Below are positions 26,073 to 33,620 of a stretch of 38,180 bases of DNA, in pieces. The position numbers and the translations under genes were made by a program. Within the stretch, counting starts at the first letter, position 1. Every line of letters starts with the position of its first letter. The notes beneath the pieces were generated by a model. That model had not been told where the DNA came from. It saw only the letters and a program-made list of their open reading frames with translations, and did no database searches. Origin of the DNA: an uncultured Pseudomonadota bacterium (GTDB taxonomy: Bacteria; Pseudomonadota; Gammaproteobacteria; Steroidobacterales; Steroidobacteraceae); the NCBI GenBank assembly GCA_903839465.1, contig CAIMCI010000339.1, positions 1 through 38,180 on the forward strand, in the 5' to 3' direction.

Positions 26073-26097
26073 TGGCCGGAGCACGCCTCTCCGGCCA
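26073..26097 (+). terminator. Perfect 9-bp hairpin after the MttB-like gene
   Basis: TGGCCGGAG (26073-26081), 7-base loop, CTCCGGCCA (26089-26097), about 50 bases after the stop codon and 32 before the next gene. No T-run follows. It probably terminates or protects the upstream mRNA. Confidence 0.4.
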
Positions 26098-26128
26098 CTC
26101 CCCGGCCGTCAGTCCGGAGTATTCACGC

Positions 26129-27847
26129 TTGCGCCACCTCCTCGTTCTCGCCGCCGGACTCGTGTCCTTTGCGGTCGACGCCGCGCCCGCGGCCACGACG
26201 GTCTACGTCCACGGCCACATCTACACGGGCAACCGGGCGGCACCCTGGGCCGAGTCCATCGCGGTCGAAGGTGCCGCCATCGCCGCCGTCGGCAGCGACG
26301 CGGCACTCGCCCGCTACCGCCGCGGCGCCCGGGTCGTCGACCTCGAGGGGCGGACCGTGATCCCCGGACTCGTGGATGCGCACATGCACCTGCTGTTCGG
26401 CGCGCTGACGCTCGATGGCCTCAACCTGTCGACGCCCGAGCGCAGCCTGACGGCAGACCATGCCGACGAGTTCGTCGCTGCGCTCAGGAAGTTCGCCGAC
26501 CAGCATCCCGACCGGCGGGTCCTGATCGCACGCGGTGACTTCAGCACGGCACAGCCGACGGCACCGGACCGCGCCCTGCTCGACCGCGCGGTGCCCGACC
26601 GGCCGCTCGTCATCCACAACGCCTCGGAACACGCGGTCTGGGTCAACAGCAAGGCACTGGAGCTCGCCGGCATCACCGATGCGCCGGTCGCCGACGAGGT
26701 GGCCGAGCGCAACATCTTCCGCGATGCGAGCGGCCGCCCGGGGGGCGTACTGCTCGAGGCCGCGCAGGACCTGATCCACAACGCGGTCCTGAAGACCCTG
26801 TCGACCGAGGAAAAGCTGGCGCTCCTGCGCCGCGCGACCCACTACCTCAACGGCTACGGCATCACTAGCATCGTGAATGCCACCGGCAACCTGGCCGAGA
26901 TCGAGCTGTACGGCGCGCTCCGCGATCGCGGCGAACTCACGGTCCGGACCCGCACGGCATTTGGCTCCGTGTCGGTCCCGCACCGGCTGAGCCCCGAGTT
27001 CCTCGCCGACCTCGAGGCCGCGCGCAGCCGCTTCCACGATGACTGGGTGTCGGCCAATCTCGTGAAGTTCTTTGCCGACGGCAGTACCGGCTACGTGCCG
27101 CCGCTCGTGTACCGGCCGGCCGAGTACCGCGCGCTCGTGCTTGAGCTCGACAGCCGGGGTTTCCAGCTGATGACCCACGCGCAGCGCAGCGACTCGGTGC
27201 ACATGATCCTCGATGCCTACGAGAATGCGATTGCGAAGAACGGCGCACGCGAGCGGCGCCTCAGGATAGAGCACAGCTTCCTGATCCAGGACGCGGACAT
27301 CGACCGCTACGCGCGCCTCGGCGTCATCGCCGGCGTGCAGCCGGCCTTCTGCTGCAGCGAACTCGGCACGGGGTACGACGCTAAGGACCCGACCGTGTCC
27401 GACCGCTGGCGGACCCTGCTCGATCGGGGCGTCAGGCTCGCGTTCAGCAGCGACTGGCCGTGCATGTGGCCGCCGGATCCGTACTTCAACATCCAGCAGG
27501 CCGTCACCCGCCAGGCCTGGCGCTCGCCGGACACAGCCGGCATCGATGCCGGTGTCCTCGACGGCGCACGCAACGGCGGCGCCAAGCCGCTGGCCGGCAC
27601 CTACTACGGCAAGAACGAGGCAGTCACGGTGCGCGAGTCGGTCGATGCCTACACGCAGGGCGCGGCCTACGCCGCCTACGCCGATCGCCTCGTCGGCACC
27701 CTCGAAAAGGGCAAGGCCGCGGACCTCGTGGTGCTGTCCCAGGACCTGTTCACCGTACCGGCTGAGCAGATCGGCGACACCCGCGCCCTGCTCACGGTCG
27801 TGGGCGGACGTGTCGTCTTCGACGCGAAGGCCGAGAGCGCGCGCTGA
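26129..27847 (+). CDS. Exported amidohydrolase, YtcJ type
   Basis: 572 residues from a TTG at 26129; GGAG lies nine bases upstream and this start gives a textbook signal peptide (MRHLLVLAAGLVSFAVDAAPA), whereas the longer frame from 26072 would hide it. The amidohydrolase barrel has the metal-binding HMH of LVDAHMHLLFG (85-87), later histidines in LMTHAQRSD and IEHSFLIQ, and the final metal aspartate in FSSDWP. The N- and C-terminal parts (TVYVHGHIYTGN and GTLEKGKAADLVVL) form the composite beta sandwich. YtcJ-type enzymes hydrolyse N-acyl or N-formyl amides; the substrate is unknown. The signal peptide places it in the periplasm. Confidence 0.87.
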   Translation: MRHLLVLAAGLVSFAVDAAPAATTVYVHGHIYTGNRAAPWAESIAVEGAAIAAVGSDAALARYRRGARVVDLEGRTVIPGLVDAHMHLLFGALTLDGLNLSTPERSLTADHADEFVAALRKFADQHPDRRVLIARGDFSTAQPTAPDRALLDRAVPDRPLVIHNASEHAVWVNSKALELAGITDAPVADEVAERNIFRDASGRPGGVLLEAAQDLIHNAVLKTLSTEEKLALLRRATHYLNGYGITSIVNATGNLAEIELYGALRDRGELTVRTRTAFGSVSVPHRLSPEFLADLEAARSRFHDDWVSANLVKFFADGSTGYVPPLVYRPAEYRALVLELDSRGFQLMTHAQRSDSVHMILDAYENAIAKNGARERRLRIEHSFLIQDADIDRYARLGVIAGVQPAFCCSELGTGYDAKDPTVSDRWRTLLDRGVRLAFSSDWPCMWPPDPYFNIQQAVTRQAWRSPDTAGIDAGVLDGARNGGAKPLAGTYYGKNEAVTVRESVDAYTQGAAYAAYADRLVGTLEKGKAADLVVLSQDLFTVPAEQIGDTRALLTVVGGRVVFDAKAESAR

Positions 27848-27869
27848 GCGATAGGCCCCCCGGGGGTCC

Positions 27870-27886
27870 GTCGCGCGCAGCGCGAC
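27870..27886 (+). repeat. Short perfect palindromic hairpin after the amidohydrolase gene
   Basis: GTCGCGC / GCGCGAC with GCA loop, 23 bases after the stop, preceded by a second near-palindrome GGCCCCCCGGGGGTCC (27854-27869). The rest of the 275-base gap up to the sigma factor holds no gene. The unit looks like a repetitive extragenic palindrome, but only one copy was noticed in the window. Confidence 0.35.
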
Positions 27887-28122
27887 GCTCCCGACTCCCG
27901 CAGGGGTGCGCCCCCGCTCCGGCTCGAGGCGTGCCGGGGAAATCTTCATAGCGTCGGGTCGCGCGCCCCGAAAGGCCGACCGATCCGGCGGCATGGAAGC
28001 TCCCTCCGCATTCCAAGTACACTCGGGAACCGCGGCCTTCAGCAGGATCTGCACGCAAGCACTTTCGCAAAACGCAGTCGGCACCCGGGACCGCGCGTTT
28101 CCGGGAGCCGGATGGAATCCGC

Positions 28123-28812
28123 ATGCCGTCAAGAGAACCCGATCCGATAGGCCTCCCGGCAGCGCCCGTGGATTGCTCCCCCAGTGGCGACTCACCGGAG
28201 CAGATCACCCGGCTGCTGGTTGCCTGGAGCGACGGCAGTGGCGGCGCGCTGGAGGAACTGGCGCCCATCGTCTACGCGGAGCTCCGGCGGATGGCCGCCC
28301 GCCACCTGCGGCGCGAATCGGCGGCCAATACCCTGCCGCCCACCGGCCTCGTTCACGAGGCGTTTATCCGACTGATCGGCCAGAAGCACACCCGCTGGCA
28401 GAGCCGCGCGCACTTCTTTTCCCTCGCCTCCAAGCTGATGCGCCGCATCCTCGTGGACCAGGCCCGCGCGCGCCTTGCCGCGAAGCGCGGCGACGGCATC
28501 CCGAATGTCAGCCTCGACCAGGTCCAGCCGCACGCGACGCTCGAGGGTGGTGACGGGGGTGCTTTTCTCGAGCGCTACGAACTGGACGCGGGGCGCGATG
28601 CAGGCGTCGACCTGATGAGCATCGACGCGGCCCTAACCCGCCTGGAGACGCTCGACGCCAGGCAGTCGCAGATCGTCGAGCTGCGTTTTTTTGGCGGGCT
28701 GACGGTCGAGGAAACGGCAGAGTCGCTCCAGATCAGCGAGGCAACCGTCAAGCGGGACTGGACCATGGCCAAGGCCTGGCTCGCCCGGGAACTCGCCGCC
28801 CACCGACCTTAA
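28123..28812 (+). CDS. ECF sigma factor, X6 type
   Basis: 229 residues, ATG 28123. Region 2 is seen as LEELAPIVYAELRRMAARHL with the following TGLVHEAFIRLIG and SRAHFFSLASKLMRRILVDQAR; region 4 has the helix-turn-helix LTVEETAESLQISEATVKRDW and the C-terminal AKAWLARELA. The spacing and the LVHEAF and ASKLMRRILVD segments mark the Sig-70 X6 group, whose members are usually encoded beside large Ser/Thr kinases with TPR repeats. No zinc-binding anti-sigma gene follows. The kinase at 29338-32223 is the likely partner. Target promoters are unknown. Confidence 0.9.
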   Translation: MPSREPDPIGLPAAPVDCSPSGDSPEQITRLLVAWSDGSGGALEELAPIVYAELRRMAARHLRRESAANTLPPTGLVHEAFIRLIGQKHTRWQSRAHFFSLASKLMRRILVDQARARLAAKRGDGIPNVSLDQVQPHATLEGGDGGAFLERYELDAGRDAGVDLMSIDAALTRLETLDARQSQIVELRFFGGLTVEETAESLQISEATVKRDWTMAKAWLARELAAHRP

Positions 28813-28816
28813 GCCC

Positions 28817-28868
28817 GGACCGGATGCCGGTCCCCGGGGCAGCCGTTGCCCCGCCGTGAGCCCTTTTT
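28817..28868 (+). terminator. Tandem hairpins after the sigma factor gene
   Basis: GGACCGG/CCGGTCC with ATG loop (28817-28833) and GGGGCA/TGCCCC with GCCGT loop (28836-28852), then CCCTTTTTCC with five T from 28864. The second stem and the T-run are 11 bases apart, which is long for an intrinsic terminator, but the arrangement suggests transcript ending before the UrcA gene. Confidence 0.45.
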
Positions 28869-28985
28869 CCCCTGCTCCCCGCGTTAGCTGGTAGAGGCGC
28901 GCAGGTCGGCGACCCCGTTCGGGGCCCCCGCCACCTGTCGGGCCTGAATGCACCTACCGCACAGGCTGGAAACAGGGGAACGACG

Positions 28986-29366
28986 ATGCGCCACACAAAC
29001 CGTGATCCGATCCATCATCCGTACGCCAGGACTCTCGCCCTGCTCGCTGCAGGGGTACTGCTGCCCGCCCTGACCCTGGCGGACCCGACCGGCCGGAAGG
29101 AGCCGGAAATGAAAACCGCCGCCGTTTCCGTCGCCGATCTCGATCTCACGACCGAGGCCGGCGCCCGGATCGCCCACGAGAGAATCTCGGCCGCCGCCTG
29201 GAAACTCTGCAGCCGGCTGGAGAATTCGCGGCAGGTGGACCACCGCGAGACGACGAACGACTGCTACCGCGACGCGGTTGCCGCCGCGTGGGCGCGGATG
29301 ACGCCCCCCGCGCAGGTCGCCGGCACGGGCGCCCCGGCTAAGGAGCCGGGTGATTCGAAGCGCTGA
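28986..29366 (+). CDS. UrcA-family secreted protein
   Basis: 126 residues, ATG 28986 with GGGGA upstream. A signal peptide is likely (TLALLAAGVLLPALTLA then DPTG). The mature part has the UrcA core: VSVADLDLTTEAGARIAHERISAAAWKLC followed by NDCYRDAVAAAW, giving two conserved cysteines about 30 residues apart that probably form a disulfide. UrcA proteins are small periplasmic proteins of unknown role in proteobacteria. It lies between the sigma factor and the kinase; its last 29 bases overlap the kinase 3-prime end on the other strand. Confidence 0.85.
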   Translation: MRHTNRDPIHHPYARTLALLAAGVLLPALTLADPTGRKEPEMKTAAVSVADLDLTTEAGARIAHERISAAAWKLCSRLENSRQVDHRETTNDCYRDAVAAAWARMTPPAQVAGTGAPAKEPGDSKR

Positions 29367-32223
29367 GGCTGACGCCGAGCCTGGCGAGTTCCGTCTCGCA
29401 GCGGGCGAGCAGGTCGCGCGGGCGCGACGGCCCCTCCGTGGCAAAGCCGCTCATGTTGAACCGGCCGGGATTGGGCGCCTTGCGCCAGATCTCGGCCGCC
29501 TGGAGGAACCGGGCCCGCGCCGCCTCCAGCCGGGCGATACTTGCCGATCCCGCCTCGCCGGGGGACGCCTTGCCCTGCAACAGGAGTTCGCCGAGGCCCG
29601 TGTACGTGTCGGCGGTCGCGAAGACGACTTCCACCATCGGTTGCGGTGCGGCGGCTAGCGGCTCGAGGATCGCGAGCGCCGCCGCATAACGCCGCCGGGC
29701 ACCCTCGTGGTCGCCCTGCTTTGCGAGCACGTCCCCGACCTTGGAATCGATCGCCGCGCGGGCCGCCGTGGCCTGGGCGTCCCCGTCGCCGACCGCGGCC
29801 AACAGGCTCGCGGCACGATGATAGTCGGCGAGACTCGCCGCGAACTGGCCCTCGTTGAACAGCAGCTGCGCCCGCAGTACGTAGTCCAGTGGCAGGACGC
29901 GGCCTGCAAACGAGTTCGGATCCGCCCTGTGCTCGCGCTCAAGGCCGCTGATCGCGGCGCCGAGGGCGGACAGACCGTCCGCATGGCGGCCGGCCCGGCT
30001 GACGGCCACGCCGAGCAACGCCTGGTCGGTGTACAGATCGATCCGGGCCAAAGCGTCCTCGCGATCCGCGACAACCGACTGCTTTTCGACGTCGACTGCA
30101 GATTCGTAGTAGCGGATCGCGGAACCGGCATCGTCGTCGATCATCGCCACGGTGCCCATTCGTTCAAATATCGTCACCGCCAGATGGCGCGCTTCCGGAT
30201 GCAGGCGATCGATGCCGACGCCCTCGATCCAGTTCGCGGAGTCGGTGTACAGACGCATTGCCTCGCCACGCTCGCCCTTTCTCACAAAGTCATCGGCAAG
30301 ATTGGTCGAGATCGCCAGCACCGACAGCCGATCGGGCTCGCTGTCCGGCCGGAGCTGCGCCAGGCGCTGCGCCTCGGCGAGCGCCTTGCGGTGGTTCCCG
30401 ATGGCCCCATCGATGTCACCCAGACTCGCCGAGGAGCCGGTTCCTCCCTGAATGGTGCCCATCATTTCGTGGACCGAGCTTGAAACGTCAAGAACGTCCG
30501 GGTCTGCCGGTCGCTTCGCGGCCTGGGCTTCGACGATTGCCAGCGCCCTCTTCTCATAAACGAAGGCCGCCTTTGGGTCGCTGAAACTGGCAAGTTCCAG
30601 CGTCGCGTTCAGGTCGAGGATCTTCGCCAGCGCCAGCTGGTCCTCGAGGCTCTCGGGGCTGTGAGCCGCCACGGATTCACGGATCGCGAGCGCTTTCTGC
30701 AGGCTGCGCCGGGCCCCGTCGGTATCGCCGAGGTTACGCTGCACCGCGCCACCCTGGACCGCGCCGAGCTTGCGGTAACCAGCCGCGAGTTCCCGCTGCA
30801 GCGACAGGTCCCCTTTCGCTTCACCGGCCAGCGTATCCAGATACTGGAGGGCGCGATCCACCAGCAGCTTTCGGGCGGCCGTGGAACCCGGCAGCGGTTC
30901 GATGGCTGCCTCAAGATCGAAGATCAGAGTCTTGGCGAGCCCGCGCACTTCGTTGAAACGCCGCTCGGCCCGCTGCCGCTCGGCGCGCGCAACCCGGTCC
31001 TCGGCGACGATCGCAACGACGCCGGCCAGCAGCATGACCGTGGCCACGCCCGTCGCGACGACCCCGACCCGATGGCGCCGGATGAACTTGCCCGTCCGGT
31101 ACCCCCAGGTATCGCGCGCCGCGCTGACCGTCAGTCCGTCGAGGTGCCGGCGGATGTCCTGCGCGAGGAGCGCAACCGAGGCGTAGCGGCGTTCCGGCTC
31201 CTTGCGCAGCGCCATGAGGGCGATGCTGTCGAGATCGCCGGCGAGTTGCCGCCGGTCAGCCGACGTCCGGGTGTCGCCGGGACCCCGGGCAGCGGCGGTA
31301 CTCGGCCGCGGCGGCTCCGTGTCGCAGACGTCCTTCGCGAGCGCATAGGGCTCGGCGGCCGTCGAGCGGTAGGGACTGCGGCCGCACAGGAGCCGGAACA
31401 GGATGACGCCCAGCGAATACACGTCGCTCGCCGTCGTGATCGGCTCGCCGCGTATCTGCTCGGGACTCGAGTACTCCGGCGTCATGGCCCACATCGAGGC
31501 GGCTTCCGCCGCCTGGCTCGCCTCGGTGTCGAGCACCTTGGCGATGCCAAAGTCCAGGAGCTTCGGCACGCCGTCGCGGGTCACCAGGATATTGGCCGGC
31601 TTCAGGTCACGGTGCACGGTCAGGTTCTGGTGCGCATACTGCACGGCCGAGCAGACGTCGCAGAACAGTCTGAGCCGATCCCTGACCGACAACGCGCGCG
31701 ATTCGCAGTACCGGTCGATCGGCTCACCGTCGACCAATTGCATGATGAAGTAAGGCTGGCCGTCGGCCGTCAGCCCCGCATCGAGCAGCCGCGCGATGTT
31801 GGGGTGATCGAGCCTGGCGAGGATCTGCCGTTCCGCCGTGAACCGGGCGAGCGTCAGCGCGCCCCGCAGGCCGCGCCGGACCAGCTTGATCGCGACCTCC
31901 TGCTGGTACTGGTTGTCGGCGCGGACAGCCCGGTAGACCTCGCCCATGCCGCCGGCGCCGAGTATGGCAACGATCTCGTACGCACCCAGCCGCTGCCCGA
32001 TCATCTGTTCGGGCGTTGGTCCGACCATCGCCTGCTCGACGGCCGGCTGCTCCATGAACCGACTCGCTTCGGCCGCGGACTCGAGCAGGGACTCGACCTC
32101 CGCGCGCACGCCGGGGGCGTCGGCGCACTCTTGCGCCAGGAGTTCGGCCCGCGCCGCAGAGTCGAGGCTGAGGCAGGCAGCGAACAGCGTCTTCGCGCGC
32201 TGCCAGTCCGTGGCGCTTTGCAT
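29338..32223 (-). CDS. Transmembrane Ser/Thr protein kinase with TPR-like C-terminal half
   Basis: 961 residues from the ATG at 32223, chosen for its AGGGA site; a longer frame adds 20 residues. After an N-terminal helical segment (1-75) typical of kinases encoded with X6 sigma factors, the Hanks kinase domain (about 82-362) has GAGGMGEVY (89-97), VAIK (Lys113), HRDLKPANIL (Asp206), DFG (224-226) and PEYSSPEQ. A single transmembrane helix (386-407, VGVVATGVATVMLLAGVVAIV) divides it from about 550 residues of helical repeats, including GDTDGARRSLQKALAI and GDIDGAIGNHRKALAEAQ, that look like TPRs and would lie in the periplasm. It converges on the UrcA gene and sigma factor. The likely role is to phosphorylate the sigma factor or its partner; this is inferred from known pairs. 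Confidence 0.92.
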   Translation of the reverse strand: MQSATDWQRAKTLFAACLSLDSAARAELLAQECADAPGVRAEVESLLESAAEASRFMEQPAVEQAMVGPTPEQMIGQRLGAYEIVAILGAGGMGEVYRAVRADNQYQQEVAIKLVRRGLRGALTLARFTAERQILARLDHPNIARLLDAGLTADGQPYFIMQLVDGEPIDRYCESRALSVRDRLRLFCDVCSAVQYAHQNLTVHRDLKPANILVTRDGVPKLLDFGIAKVLDTEASQAAEAASMWAMTPEYSSPEQIRGEPITTASDVYSLGVILFRLLCGRSPYRSTAAEPYALAKDVCDTEPPRPSTAAARGPGDTRTSADRRQLAGDLDSIALMALRKEPERRYASVALLAQDIRRHLDGLTVSAARDTWGYRTGKFIRRHRVGVVATGVATVMLLAGVVAIVAEDRVARAERQRAERRFNEVRGLAKTLIFDLEAAIEPLPGSTAARKLLVDRALQYLDTLAGEAKGDLSLQRELAAGYRKLGAVQGGAVQRNLGDTDGARRSLQKALAIRESVAAHSPESLEDQLALAKILDLNATLELASFSDPKAAFVYEKRALAIVEAQAAKRPADPDVLDVSSSVHEMMGTIQGGTGSSASLGDIDGAIGNHRKALAEAQRLAQLRPDSEPDRLSVLAISTNLADDFVRKGERGEAMRLYTDSANWIEGVGIDRLHPEARHLAVTIFERMGTVAMIDDDAGSAIRYYESAVDVEKQSVVADREDALARIDLYTDQALLGVAVSRAGRHADGLSALGAAISGLEREHRADPNSFAGRVLPLDYVLRAQLLFNEGQFAASLADYHRAASLLAAVGDGDAQATAARAAIDSKVGDVLAKQGDHEGARRRYAAALAILEPLAAAPQPMVEVVFATADTYTGLGELLLQGKASPGEAGSASIARLEAARARFLQAAEIWRKAPNPGRFNMSGFATEGPSRPRDLLARCETELARLGVSLSASNHPAP

Positions 32224-32255
32224 TCGTTCGTCCCTGACGGAAGCTGCCGGCCGAG

Positions 32256-32283
32256 AATATCGGCGAGATCGCCGTTTTCGCAA
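32256..32283 (-). promoter_or_regulatory. Putative sigma70 promoter of the kinase gene
   Basis: TTGCGA (32283-32278) and GATATT (32261-32256) on the minus strand, 16 bases apart, ending about 33 bases before the kinase ATG. GATATT lies in a small palindrome GCCGA-GAATA-TCGGC. The remaining gap up to 32492 holds nothing recognisable. Confidence 0.35.
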
Positions 32284-32492
32284 GCCTGCCGGCGGGTCCG
32301 GCTACGCCGTCGCGCACGCCCGTCCGACACATCGAATCATCGCGCGTGTTGATGACCCGCTGTCGTCTGTGCGCGCGAGTCACCGCGTGCGAGGGCCGTG
32401 CCGGTCGAAGGCCGAGTGCTCAGGCCCGACCGGGGAGCCACCGGTAGACGGACTGCAGGTTTGGGCGTGCCGGCTAGAGACTTCCCTGGCTC

Positions 32493-33260
32493 TTATGCGC
32501 CCAGCGCCCTCAGCGATCGGGCGATCGCAAGCCACGTGGCGGTGCCTGAGAACGGCACCATCAGCAGGCTGTACGCCACCAGCACCAGCCCGCCAATGCT
32601 GTAGACCGGATGCGGTTTGCCACGGGTTCGCCAGTCGTGCACGAGCGCGACGACGATTAAGAGACTCGCCGTCAGGACCGGCGGAATGATCACGAAGGTC
32701 GGCGGCAGCTCCGGGGAGTCGCCGGGCGGGGGCGCGAGCATGACCATGTAGACACGCGCCAGTGCCGGAACCATGAGTCCGCACATGATGAGGTAGAGGT
32801 AGCGCTTGTGTGCCTGCGGGTTGGCGATGTTGCGGATGGCGAGCGCGAAGTAGGCAACCAGCAGCGGCACGAAGCAGAAGGTAATGGCGGAGAAGTGCAG
32901 CGACGATTCACCGATGCCCTGCCGCTGTTCGATCTGCATCATCACGGTTCGCGTGACCAGCATCGAGCACACCATCACGCTGAACAGGGAGATGCCGAAC
33001 AGGCCCCAGGCGCGGTGATTCGCGATGCGTCCGCGGTCAACGAGCGCTGTCTGCACGAGATACAGAAGTGTCCAGCTGAACAGCAGCACGCCATGGACGT
33101 GGACGATGGCCGGAGCCTCGAACGTGCCTCGGGTCACCGGCGCCCAGTAGGTCGGAATGAAGCCTCCGAAGGCGATGAGCATGAATACGCCCGCCGTCCA
33201 GAGATAGAACCGATTCCTCCCGGCCCGCACGGCCGTACCGATATCGACAGTGGCTTCCAT
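32493..33260 (-). CDS. Polytopic membrane protein of unknown function
   Basis: 255 residues, ATG 33260 with GGGGGA upstream. About seven hydrophobic segments are present, e.g. FYLWTAGVFMLIAFGGFI, SWTLLYLVQTALV, WGLFGISLFSVMVCSMLV, FCFVPLLVAYFALAI and GGLVLVAYSLLMV. Histidines recur at membrane edges (IVHVHGVLLFSW, NHRAWGLFG, SSLHFSAITF, AHKRYLYLIM), which could bind heme or metal, as in cytochrome-b-like proteins, but the family was not recognised. Such proteins appear in several GC-rich proteobacteria without assigned role. Lies alone between the kinase and tRNA-Met. Confidence 0.75.
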   Translation of the reverse strand: MEATVDIGTAVRAGRNRFYLWTAGVFMLIAFGGFIPTYWAPVTRGTFEAPAIVHVHGVLLFSWTLLYLVQTALVDRGRIANHRAWGLFGISLFSVMVCSMLVTRTVMMQIEQRQGIGESSLHFSAITFCFVPLLVAYFALAIRNIANPQAHKRYLYLIMCGLMVPALARVYMVMLAPPPGDSPELPPTFVIIPPVLTASLLIVVALVHDWRTRGKPHPVYSIGGLVLVAYSLLMVPFSGTATWLAIARSLRALGA

Positions 33261-33397
33261 TCCGATCCCCCTGGTTGCCGGGTCATTTAACCCGCGCGGC
33301 CGCCGAATGGGAAGGCTGCGCGACGGGCGTGCTGCCACGGACCGTGCGCGTGAGCCGCGGCGCGGTCGACGGGTTGCCGCGACCACGGCGCGGGAGT

Positions 33398-33474
33398 TGG
33401 TGGCTAGGGGGGGAATCGAACCCCCGACCCCGGGGTTATGAATCCCGTGCTCTAACCGTCTGAGCTACCTAGCC
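33398..33474 (-). tRNA. tRNA-Met (CAT anticodon), elongator type
   Basis: 77 bases including an encoded CCA. The acceptor stem pairs GGCTAGG with CCTAGCC; the D arm is GCTCAGACGGTTAGAGC; the anticodon CAT is at 33440-33438; the T arm has GGGGG-TTCGATT-CCCCC. The start is like that of E. coli elongator tRNA-Met rather than the initiator (which begins CGCGGGG) or lysidine tRNA-Ile. In the anticodon stem the innermost pair is A31 with C39, a mismatch. Confidence 0.95.
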
Positions 33475-33524
33475 ATTTTGGGGTCCCGGCTCGCCGGGAT
33501 ACGCGAATCGCTGCGTAACCTCTT

Positions 33525-33553
33525 ATTTTCGGCGGACAGGCCGCTCGAGTCAA
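33525..33553 (-). promoter_or_regulatory. Putative promoter of tRNA-Met
   Basis: On the minus strand TTGACT (33553-33548) and GAAAAT (33530-33525), 17 bases apart; the tRNA begins about 50 bases downstream. The -35 box matches 5 of 6 consensus positions, the -10 box 4 of 6. A 6-bp stem TCCCGG/CCGGGA at 33484-33499 lies in the leader. Confidence 0.45.
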
Positions 33554-33620
33554 ATACGCCGATGGCCGCCCGGATCGGCAGTACGCTCAGTCGCCCGCCC
33601 ACCCGCCAGGAGCCCCGCCG

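Noticed and set aside
26123-28195. 690-codon open frame antisense to the amidohydrolase
   Set aside because: Mirror of real codon use on the plus strand; no motifs, and the plus-strand gene has a signal peptide and metal site.
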